The notes beneath the pieces are model-generated. The model was not told the origin of the DNA. It worked only from the letters and a program-made list of their open reading frames with translations, and did not search any database. A program made the position numbers and the translations under genes. A DNA stretch of 33,755 nt, from the IMG/VR virus record IMGVR_UViG_3300001533_002268, positions 1-33,755 of that record, one strand, 5' to 3'. Source of the stretch: a virus. Below, one piece after another: positions 1-6,917 of this stretch (the stretch's first letter is position 1; every line of letters begins with the position of its first letter).

Positions 1-612
1 TCAATTGAAAACCAAACATATTTCATTAATAATGACAATTATGAGGTGTTAATTGGGGTTGATGCATGCGAAGAAACCTTACAAAAAATACTTGAAATTA
101 GATATGGTTATCGTAATATACGTGTTTTCATGATGAAAGAGAATAGAGGAACATATATCACCACCAACACTTTATTGGATTTAGTTAAGTACGATAATGT
201 GTTGCGATTTGATAGTGATGACATTATGTGCCCAGAAATGGTTGAAGAGATGATACAATACGTTGATGAAGCCGAAATTATTCGTTGTAAATATTATAGT
301 TATAATTCAGCAACGAAGCAAAGTTTATATGAAAATATATATTTTCATAATGGTATTGTTATGTTCAAAACCATTGTTTTTGAAACCTGTGGTGGGTATC
401 AACCTTGGGTATGTTCTGCCGATACAGAATTACTTAGAAGAGCAACAGCGGTTTTTAATGAGAAATTAGTTAATAAATATTTATTTTATTATAGAAAACA
501 CGGTGGTAGTCTTACAAATAATGTTGATATGAGAATTAGGGTTGGTTATCATAGACAAATGAATAATGAAACTAAAATTAATAGAGTTGTAAACGAATAT
601 TATGAGAAATAA
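1..612 (+). CDS. Family 2-type glycosyltransferase, 5' end cut by window
   Basis: The frame is open from base 1, so the start lies outside the window; the GTG at 46 is only an internal candidate. The visible part resembles the nucleotide-sugar-binding half of GT-A fold (GT2-like) glycosyltransferases. It has the stretch YEVLIGVDACEETL, the phrase KENRGTYITTN and then an aspartate cluster, RFDSDDIM, in the place of the metal-binding DxD motif. This is followed by an acceptor-side segment (GGYQPW, then ADTELLRR). It probably transfers a sugar from a nucleotide donor to a phage or host glycan in the cytoplasm. It overlaps the next gene by 11 bases, which suggests translational coupling within a glycan-modification operon. 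The donor and acceptor cannot be read from the sequence. Confidence 0.75.
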   Translation, partial: SIENQTYFINNDNYEVLIGVDACEETLQKILEIRYGYRNIRVFMMKENRGTYITTNTLLDLVKYDNVLRFDSDDIMCPEMVEEMIQYVDEAEIIRCKYYSYNSATKQSLYENIYFHNGIVMFKTIVFETCGGYQPWVCSADTELLRRATAVFNEKLVNKYLFYYRKHGGSLTNNVDMRIRVGYHRQMNNETKINRVVNEYYEK

Positions 613-1279
613 AAACTGTGTTTACACAATAATTACTAATAATTATTGTGATTTAAATGAGATAATAATTAAATCAGATGGATGGGATTATTATTGTTTT
701 ACAGATAATAAAAATTTAAAATCAAAAACTTGGAAAATAATTTATATTAATAATCCAAATAATGGTATTATAGAAAAAATTAAATTAACTAGAAAATATA
801 AAACACAGGGTTTTAAAGAAATTGATGGTTATGAGAATTATTTATATGTTGATGGTAGAATTAAAATTCTAAAAGATTTGAATTTATATTTAAATCGTTT
901 AGGTAATTATGATATTTTATTTAATAAACATAGGGGTGATAGTATTTTAGGTCATATGGTATTAATTAAAAATCTTGGATATGAAAAAGAAGAGATTATC
1001 AATAAAATAAAAAAAAGATATGAAAAATATGGGTATAATTATGATAATGGATTAATTGAGGGAAATGTTATATTATTTAAGAAAAATGAAAAAGTTATTA
1101 AATTTTTTGATGATTGGTGGAATGAAATTAATCTTTTTTCTCATAGAGACCAATTATCAGCAAATTTTGCATTATTTTTAAATCCAGAATTAAACTATAG
1201 AATTGCCGCAAATTCAATATATGGAAAAACCAAATATTTTTCATTAACAAACAGAAAACAGAAAAGATTTAAATATTAG
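602..1279 (+). CDS. DUF616/TOD1-MUCI70-like glycosyltransferase
   Basis: This 225-residue protein has the pattern of the DUF616 (TOD1/MUCI70) glycosyltransferase-like family: an early WDYYCFTDNK segment, a KTWKI strand, and YLYVDGRIKI, which corresponds to the family's WIDG-like motif. A later region (FFDDWWNEI, then HRDQLSANFAL) fits the family's acceptor-side part. The start at 602 overlaps the end of the preceding glycosyltransferase. The stop is TAG. The product is probably cytoplasmic and works with its neighbours on a surface or virion glycan. The family call comes from recognised motifs, not from a search; the substrate is unknown. Confidence 0.6.
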   Translation: MRNKNCVYTIITNNYCDLNEIIIKSDGWDYYCFTDNKNLKSKTWKIIYINNPNNGIIEKIKLTRKYKTQGFKEIDGYENYLYVDGRIKILKDLNLYLNRLGNYDILFNKHRGDSILGHMVLIKNLGYEKEEIINKIKKRYEKYGYNYDNGLIEGNVILFKKNEKVIKFFDDWWNEINLFSHRDQLSANFALFLNPELNYRIAANSIYGKTKYFSLTNRKQKRFKY

Positions 1280-1282
1280 ATT

Positions 1283-1422
1283 ATGAAAAATGGAATATTT
1301 ATTTGGATACCTAAAACGGCAGGTACTAGTATATATATCATATATTCAATAAATTTGAAATGAAAAAATATATTTATCTGATATCGAATATTTTAATTAT
1401 AAATTTTAGTTATGGAGTTTAA
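1283..1422 (+). pseudogene. Sulfotransferase remnant, truncated and frameshifted
   Basis: An ATG at 1283 opens a short frame whose first residues include IFIWIPKTAGTSIY. This is the PAPS-binding start typical of small sulfotransferases (FIHIPKTAGTS-type). The frame closes at a TGA at 1361 after 26 codons. Just before that, in a run of alternating A and T near 1331-1340, the similarity moves to another frame (IFNKFEMKKYIYLISN), which continues to a TAA at 1420. That point already overlaps the start of the next gene at 1412. The rest of the enzyme, including the 3'-phosphate-binding region, is absent. The simplest reading is a dead gene created by a frameshift plus a 3' deletion. Confidence 0.6.
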
Positions 1423-2087
1423 TAAATATGAACAAAGAGGCGCATATCATTGGAAAGAATATGCTAATAAAAGTAAACATGCATACGGTAAACATGCTGA
1501 TAAAGTAAAGAATTGGATTAGGGCAGGTAAAACACTTGATATTGGTGCTGGTGATGGTTTAATTACTTATTTAATTAATGCAATTGGTATTGATGATAAT
1601 AAAATTGCTGTTAAATTAGCTAATGAGAAAGGAGTAAATGTTGTGATTGGTGATGCATATAATTTAAATTTTCCTGATAATTCATTTGACAATGTTTTCA
1701 TGGGTGATGTTATAGAACATTTAGAATTTCCTGATATAGCTATTAAGGAAGTAAAGAGAGTTTTAAAAACCGATGGTTATTTTTATATTGTAACCCCACC
1801 AGCAAAAAAAGATGGATTACATGATAAATATCATTATAAAGAATATACACCGAATGAGTTGATTGAATATATGAGAAAAACGGTTTTGATATTATTGGTG
1901 AAATAGAAGTAATAAAAAAACATGTTAGGATGTATGGTATATTTAAAAACAATATTTTAGTAACTATATAAATCAAAATGACTATAATGACATTTTATTG
2001 GAAACTGAAAGTATAACAATTTTTGAGAATAAATTGTTGGGAACAAAAAAAAATTATATTATTGCTTTTATAAAAAAGAAGTTATGA
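1412..2087 (+). pseudogene. Class I SAM methyltransferase with two frameshifts
   Basis: The first frame (1412-1906) encodes a methyltransferase with motif I LDIGAGDG, then GDAYNLNFPDNSFD and a HLEFPD post-motif, and ends at a TAG. Coding continues in another frame from about 1873 (EKNGFDIIGEIEVIKKH, then YGIFKNN), where the frame-0 protein ends in unrelated residues. That frame closes at 1971, and a third frame from 1971 gives NDILLETESITIFENK and FIKKK, with a stop at 2085-2087. That stop overlaps the next ATG at 2084 in the usual ATGA style, so the original gene probably ended there at about 225 residues. Both shifts go the same way and fit single-base losses. The product is truncated unless these are sequencing errors. 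Confidence 0.7.
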
Positions 2088-2782
2088 AAATAAAACATAT
2101 CTTGGTATCAAGAGTTGCTATTAAGTGGAGACATCAGGAAACAGGTATGTCTTGGGAAGAATGGTTAAATGATAGTATTAAACTATATGATAAATATTGT
2201 AGACCATCAATACAAAATCAAACGAATTAGGATTTTACATTATTAAGTCTAATTGATAAAAATGTTAATGAATATGGGAATGTTTTAGATAACGAAGTTA
2301 TTATTAAAGTTAATGAAGGCGATATTAGAAATGAAATCATTAATGGTATTAATTCATATATTAATAAAATAAAAAATGATTTTGATTATGTAATATTAAC
2401 AAGAATTGATAGAGATGATTGTTTAAGAAAAGATTTTGTTGAAAATGTGAAAAAAAATTTATTAAATGGAGAAGAAATAACAGAGAAATATGTTGACATA
2501 TATTATTCGTTTACATATGATGCTTTAAATAACAAAATACATAATTCAAACAAATATTTTAATGTCGTTTCACCATTTGTTTCAGTGTTAGAAAAAATTA
2601 ATGATGGTAAAATAAAATGTATTTCATTTACTGTTGACCATAATATGGTTAATCGATATCTTTCAGGAATAAAAGCCAATAATTTAGTTGCTATTCAAGT
2701 TATTCATAAAAATAATTTAAAAAATAAAATAGTTGGTGATAAAATAAAAATAAATTATAATGATTTTAATTTAAAAAAATGA
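2084..2782 (+). pseudogene. Rhamnosyltransferase-like glycosyltransferase, in-frame TAG
   Basis: Reading from the ATG at 2084 to the TGA at 2780-2782 gives 232 codons with one in-frame TAG at 2228-2230. The first part (HILVSRVAIKW, then CRPSIQNQTN) and the second part (DFTLLSLIDKN, then VILTRIDRDD) join into one protein typical of the putative rhamnosyltransferase family (PF11316-like). There, a residue such as K or Q is expected exactly where the TAG lies. RIDRDD is the likely metal and nucleotide-sugar site. The downstream ATG at 2447 would give only a 111-residue C-terminal piece that lacks most of that site. The stop overlaps the next start as ATGA. No amber-reading tRNA is visible in the window, so this is most likely a nonsense mutation. 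Confidence 0.7.
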
Positions 2783-3306
2783 GTAAATTATTTGGTGGAA
2801 TGTCAATAGATAAGGAATGTTATGATAAAATCATTGAAATACTTCCTGAAGGTAAAATATTATTGGAATTTGGTAGTGGTAGAATCACTAATGAATTTGC
2901 AAAACGATATGTTGTTTATTCTGTAGAACATGATGAAGAATGGGTTGGAGTATCAAGTGGTTCAACATATATTCATGCTCCGTTAAAATTGGATAATATT
3001 AATCCTTTAATATATTGGTATGATGTAGAAAAATTAAAAAATCAATTACCTGAAAAATATGATTTAATATTAATCGATGGTCCTCCTGCAAGCATGTCGT
3101 TAAATAGAATGACAAGACAAGGATTTTATAGAAATTTAGATTTATTTAACTTGAATGATGTAATCTTAGTTTTTGATGATGTGCATCGAAAAACAGATAT
3201 GGAAAACATGTTATTGGTTTTACAGAAATTGAAAAAACCTTATGAAATTTTTGATAGTGGTATGGATGAACCATTACAAAAAAAATTTGGAATAATATAT
3301 ATGTAA
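2779..3306 (+). CDS. SAM-dependent methyltransferase-like protein
   Basis: The 175-residue product has a Rossmann-type start: ILLEFGSG (residues 28-34) resembles motif I of class I methyltransferases, and an acidic strand end (YSVEHDEEW) follows as motif II. A strand near residues 95-103, DLILIDGPP, is the motif IV position seen in small methyltransferases of polysaccharide clusters. The start overlaps the stop of the broken glycosyltransferase by four bases, and its own stop shares a base with the next ATG, so the genes are tightly coupled. It probably methylates a sugar or small molecule in the cytoplasm. The exact family is not certain. Confidence 0.6.
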   Translation: MSKLFGGMSIDKECYDKIIEILPEGKILLEFGSGRITNEFAKRYVVYSVEHDEEWVGVSSGSTYIHAPLKLDNINPLIYWYDVEKLKNQLPEKYDLILIDGPPASMSLNRMTRQGFYRNLDLFNLNDVILVFDDVHRKTDMENMLLVLQKLKKPYEIFDSGMDEPLQKKFGIIYM

Positions 3307-4070
3307 TGAAAAAAGTTTTAGTAATAGGTGATAGTTGTACAGACATATTTAGATATGGTAAATGTGATAAATTAAGTCCTGAAGCACCAGTACCAATCTT
3401 TAACCCAACCAGAACAACAGGAAATGGTGGGATGGCAATAAATGTTTATGAAAATCTCAAGGCATTGGGTATTGAAGCAGATATAATTACAAATGATATC
3501 AGACCAGTAAAAACCAGATATGTTGATGAAGTTAGCAATCAGATGTTATTAAGGGTTGATAAAAAAGATGAAATCAGACCAATAACTGCAGATACAATAC
3601 AAAATATTGAATATAATAAATATAATGCTATTATTATTAGTGATTATGATAAAGGATATTTAAGTGAAGATGATATTAATTATATTACAAGTGCACATAA
3701 ATTAGTTTTTCTTGATACAAAAAAAGAATTAAATTCTTGGGTATATGATGCAACAATTATTAAAATAAATGAAAGCGAGTTTCTTAGAAATAAAGAAATT
3801 TTATCTGATTATGTTATGAAAATAAATAGTAATTTAATTGTTACTAAAGGAAAAGATGGTGCTACTTTGAATATGATTGAAGATTTTTCTATTGATGACG
3901 AAAAAAATATTAGAGACCTTAGTGGTGCTGGTGATACTTTTTTAGCAGGATTAGTTGCTGATTACATAAAAAATAACTATATTCGCAAAGCAATTACTTT
4001 TGCAAATAGATGTGCATCATGGGTAATTAGTCAAAAAGGTGTTGTAGTTGTTGATATTAATCAAGTTTAA
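3306..4070 (+). CDS. PfkB-family kinase resembling HldE/RfaE heptose kinase
   Basis: The N-terminus has GDSCTDIFRYGKCDKLSPEAPVP split across residues 8-30, which closely follows the start of D-glycero-D-manno-heptose 7-phosphate kinases (GD, then RxSPEAPVPV). The PfkB signature near the C-terminus, LSGAGDTFLAGL, places the catalytic aspartate at residue 210. The protein is 254 residues, shorter than the roughly 310 usual for the kinase domain, and the cytidylyltransferase domain of bifunctional HldE is absent. In bacteria this enzyme phosphorylates heptose 7-phosphate on the way to ADP-heptose for LPS. Here it lies among glycosyltransferases, so a role in making an activated sugar for a glycan is likely. 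Loss of part of the lid region could alter substrate choice. Confidence 0.7.
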   Translation: MKKVLVIGDSCTDIFRYGKCDKLSPEAPVPIFNPTRTTGNGGMAINVYENLKALGIEADIITNDIRPVKTRYVDEVSNQMLLRVDKKDEIRPITADTIQNIEYNKYNAIIISDYDKGYLSEDDINYITSAHKLVFLDTKKELNSWVYDATIIKINESEFLRNKEILSDYVMKINSNLIVTKGKDGATLNMIEDFSIDDEKNIRDLSGAGDTFLAGLVADYIKNNYIRKAITFANRCASWVISQKGVVVVDINQV

Positions 4071-4089
4071 TAAAAATAATGAATATATA

Positions 4090-4860
4090 ATGAATAAGAT
4101 ATTAAATAAATTAAGATTAATTGGTTTTAAATTAAATTTACTAAGAAAAAGACCAATAAATGAACCATTTAAATTTATTAGTGATTTTGAATATTCATAT
4201 CCTTGGGGAAGGTGTTTATTTAAAAATGAACAACAATATTATTCTGACAATAATGTGTTAAAAACATATGATGATATTAATAATATTTACAAAAATTTAT
4301 ATAAATTTACAATCAAAAAAGAACACATAATTGATAATGGTTGGTGGAATATGAATAGAATTGAATTTGATTATTCATCAGGAATGTTATTTAGTGATGA
4401 AAAATTTTTATATGGTTCTTTTGAAGCAGAAATATTTATTCCAAGTGGTTATGGTTTATGGAGTGCATTTTGGTTATTTGGTAGTTCAAAAAATACTAAC
4501 AATGAAGATAATTGGTTTTCAGAAATTGATATTTTCGAATATTATGGTAAAAAAAATAAATTCACATATAATACTCATGCAGGTGTAGATTATGAACATA
4601 ATATTTATGGTAAAAATAATGGAATTAGATTAAAAAGACTTGAAAATAGTTGGCATAAATATAGATTAAATTGGACATTTAGAAATTTAGAATATTATAT
4701 TGATGATAAACTAGTTGGTGTTAGAAGTGCAAAAAAAATTAACATCCCAATGTCTTTAATAATAAATATGGCAATAGAAAAAAATATTGATAATAAATTA
4801 GATAAATATTTACCAATAAAAATGTTAATAAAAAATATTAAATATTATGAAAATTGCTAA
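4090..4860 (+). CDS. GH16-family glycoside hydrolase
   Basis: From the ATG at 4090 the protein has 256 residues. An in-frame ATG at 4048 would overlap the kinase gene and adds no recognisable sequence, so the later start is preferred. The GH16 catalytic motif ExDxxE appears as EIDIFE at residues 145-150 (nucleophile, helper aspartate and acid/base all present). It is preceded by YGSFEAEIFIPSGYGLW, which matches the family's first strand pair, and followed by WHKYRLNW and a YYIDDKLV strand. GH16 enzymes cut beta-1,3 or beta-1,4 glucans and galactans. No signal peptide is obvious, so it may be released at lysis, be virion-bound, or act on an intracellular glycan. Confidence 0.8.
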   Translation: MNKILNKLRLIGFKLNLLRKRPINEPFKFISDFEYSYPWGRCLFKNEQQYYSDNNVLKTYDDINNIYKNLYKFTIKKEHIIDNGWWNMNRIEFDYSSGMLFSDEKFLYGSFEAEIFIPSGYGLWSAFWLFGSSKNTNNEDNWFSEIDIFEYYGKKNKFTYNTHAGVDYEHNIYGKNNGIRLKRLENSWHKYRLNWTFRNLEYYIDDKLVGVRSAKKINIPMSLIINMAIEKNIDNKLDKYLPIKMLIKNIKYYENC

Positions 4861-5473
4861 TATTGTTCATGAAAAAGAATTAGTTAATCACAATAAAAGT
4901 GATTATGTGAATTATTATAATAAACCAATATCATATGATAAATTAGATAAGAGTTTACCTACATTATATGTTGGTTGGTCATTTATGAAAGCCTGTAATC
5001 CTGATGATTTAACAATTCAAAATGCCGATATCTTAAAAAAGAAAATAATTACTAATGAATTATATTGGGAATTTAGTTTTCAAGAAAGCAAACCTTCACA
5101 TGTTAAAGGTGTTAATACATTTACTAATCTTGCTCCTGAATTTTACTTTAAACCAAAATATATTTATACTAATTTAGATCCTGTTTTTTTTCAATTAAAA
5201 GACATTAATGACCTTATGGATGTTTGTCCTAAAAATATTGATAAAACATATAATTATAAAAATAAAATGTTGTATATTTTATCTGATAATAAAATTTGGG
5301 GCATAAATTTAAATATGTATAATTTTTTTCAATTTAATATCGATGACATAATACTACAAATAAATGACAGAACAAATTCTATAATTATTGATATAGATGG
5401 CAGTCACTACCAAAAATTCTACAAAATCTTTCCAAATTTTGAACATTTAAAAAGATATCTTATAATAATTTAG
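4847..5473 (+). CDS. Hypothetical protein, 208 aa
   Basis: I do not recognise this protein. It starts at an ATG inside the last codons of the GH16 gene (14-base overlap) and ends with TAG, so it belongs to the same transcription unit. It has a mixed alpha/beta composition with several aromatic stretches (LPTLYVGWSFMKA, LYWEFSFQES, YNFFQFNIDD) and no signal peptide, transmembrane segment or known catalytic motif. Its place at the end of the glycan cluster, just before the virion-type genes, does not decide its role. Confidence 0.55.
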   Translation: MKIANIVHEKELVNHNKSDYVNYYNKPISYDKLDKSLPTLYVGWSFMKACNPDDLTIQNADILKKKIITNELYWEFSFQESKPSHVKGVNTFTNLAPEFYFKPKYIYTNLDPVFFQLKDINDLMDVCPKNIDKTYNYKNKMLYILSDNKIWGINLNMYNFFQFNIDDIILQINDRTNSIIIDIDGSHYQKFYKIFPNFEHLKRYLIII

Positions 5474-5492
5474 TCAAAATGAATGTTTCTTA

Positions 5493-5502
5493 GTATTTAT
5501 AA
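5493..5502 (+). promoter_or_regulatory. Candidate phage promoter motif GTATTTATA
   Basis: The sequence AGTATTTATAAG lies 16 bases before the ATG at 5519. Near-identical strings precede other virion-type genes: 5693-5700 (TATTTATT), 9038-9047, 21619-21633 and the two repeat copies before 33076; one also precedes the homing endonuclease at 17587. TATTTATA is the reverse complement of the T4 late promoter core TATAAATA. Because the region is A+T-rich, single matches mean little; the support comes from the repeated position just before start codons. Confidence 0.35.
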
Positions 5503-5518
5503 GAAAAATATATTTACT

Positions 5519-5692
5519 ATGGAAAAAAATATAGAAAAAGCACTTAATAGTTTCGTTGACGAACCTGTTGAAGAAAAAAAAGATGATAAAACAAAAAAGG
5601 TTATTCTTGATGAACGTGAAGGTCTGATTGAAAGAATAGATAAAATAATAGTAACCAAAGACGGAAAAATGCTTCTAAGAGAACAATATTAA
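5519..5692 (+). CDS. Small charged protein, 57 aa
   Basis: I do not recognise this product. The frame is also open from an ATG at 5483, but that start lies upstream of the GTATTTATA motif, and the ATG at 5519 follows the A-rich leader seen at other starts, so 5519 is preferred. The protein is highly charged: a central run of acidic and lysine residues (VEEKKDDKTKKVILDE) is followed by a short beta-prone end (IIVTKDGKMLLREQY). It lies 13 bases before the next gene and probably shares its mRNA. It could be a small virion or assembly protein, but nothing in the sequence proves that. Confidence 0.5.
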   Translation: MEKNIEKALNSFVDEPVEEKKDDKTKKVILDEREGLIERIDKIIVTKDGKMLLREQY

Positions 5693-5705
5693 TATTTATT
5701 CAACA

Positions 5706-6455
5706 ATGGGAAATGAAAAAAAAATAAATCTTCCTGAAGAATATTTAAGGAAGTTTAAACATCGTGCTGGATATGTGATTAGTGAATCTCCAAAATATCG
5801 TCCTTTAGTAGGAGCGAATGAGGAGTTTGATGAAATACCTGTATTAACTAATGAAGCTGGTGAACAAGAAGATGCTCCAAAACAAGGTCAAGTACCTTCT
5901 GAACCATCTAATGACCAACCACAAAATATAGAACCATCTACACCAACACCAGCGTTTGATGCTGAAGGTGGTGAACAACCAGCAGAAGAACCGATAGATG
6001 ATACTGAACCAATGGGCGAACCAGATAGTCCACAGGCAGCAGACCCTATGGGTATTCCTGCACCTGAAGATGCTGAAAATCAAGTTGATGAACTTCAAAA
6101 TGAGATTATTAAACATAATATTGAAGCAATGAAAGGTATTCATGACCAATTAGCTAGTTTAAATTCAACGATTCAGGGTTTAAATTCTAAAATGGAAGTA
6201 TTAAATGCTGATGTTGAAGAAGTTCGTGAACCAACTAGTGCTGAAAAACTCATGAATAAAAGCGAAGTTAGTTATCCTTATTATTTTAACTTAAATGATT
6301 TATGGTCGGATAATTGGTTTGACCAAAAACGTGGTGATTTTCAGAATGAAAAAGGGATTAAAGAATTACCTGATGGAACATATATTGCAGATTTTGATGA
6401 TTTACCTCAGAAATCTAAAACAGATGTTCAAGATAGTTTTAATGATATAGTATAA
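5706..6455 (+). CDS. Acidic Pro/Glu-rich protein with coiled coil, probable virion protein
   Basis: The 249-residue product has three parts. A basic N-terminus (about residues 1-40, LPEEYLRKFKHRAGYV) is followed by a long low-complexity acidic linker rich in P, E, D and Q (about 45-120). Next comes a helical heptad-like segment (about 122-175, with IHDQLASLNSTIQGLNSKME), and a folded C-terminus ends the protein (YPYYFNLNDLWSDNWFD and DGTYIADFDDLP). This layout suits a structural or scaffold-like virion protein, but no family is recognised. It lies in a run with the metallopeptidase and the 687-residue protein, all spaced by about ten bases. Confidence 0.55.
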   Translation: MGNEKKINLPEEYLRKFKHRAGYVISESPKYRPLVGANEEFDEIPVLTNEAGEQEDAPKQGQVPSEPSNDQPQNIEPSTPTPAFDAEGGEQPAEEPIDDTEPMGEPDSPQAADPMGIPAPEDAENQVDELQNEIIKHNIEAMKGIHDQLASLNSTIQGLNSKMEVLNADVEEVREPTSAEKLMNKSEVSYPYYFNLNDLWSDNWFDQKRGDFQNEKGIKELPDGTYIADFDDLPQKSKTDVQDSFNDIV

Positions 6456-6464
6456 TAATTAAAA

Positions 6465-6905
6465 ATGAGAATTTTACATCCATATGGTTCAAAACAAAGA
6501 CTCTTTGAAATGATGGGAAGAGTTAATAAAATTAATGAAGACATTCTTCCTAAAGATAAGAAAAATGAAATCATTAATAAATTTATTAATGAAGTTTGTG
6601 AATATTTGGGTATTAATAATGACAATATTGAAATATCATATGAACCAAATGAAGCAGCAGAAATGAAATCATTTGGAAAAAATACACCAACTACTGATAC
6701 AATTAGAGTAGTTGCATTAAATAGAAATCTTGCTGATGTATTAAGAACATTGGCTCATGAATTAGTTCATCGTAAACAAAAAAAAGAAGGAAGATTATAT
6801 GTTGGTGCTGGTGATGATGGAAGTGATATTGAAAATGAAGCTAATTCTGAAGCAGCATTAATAATGAGAAAGTTTGGTAAATTAAATCCAATAATTTTTG
6901 AATAA
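6465..6905 (+). CDS. Zincin-type metallopeptidase with N-terminal tag
   Basis: The 146-residue protein contains the zinc-peptidase motif HELVH at residues 98-102 (two histidine ligands and the catalytic glutamate). A downstream ENEANSEA segment (about 123-130) can supply the third, glutamate, ligand, as in gluzincin-like enzymes. The first 26 residues (MRILHPYGSKQRLFEMM, then VNKINE) match the start of the next gene product almost position by position and end in an I-x-E tripeptide. In T4, peptides of this kind direct proteins into the prohead and are cut after (L/I)xE by the prohead protease. The enzyme may thus be packaged or help in capsid maturation; that is inference. Confidence 0.7.
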   Translation: MRILHPYGSKQRLFEMMGRVNKINEDILPKDKKNEIINKFINEVCEYLGINNDNIEISYEPNEAAEMKSFGKNTPTTDTIRVVALNRNLADVLRTLAHELVHRKQKKEGRLYVGAGDDGSDIENEANSEAALIMRKFGKLNPIIFE

Positions 6906-6917
6906 AAACAGAAAAAA

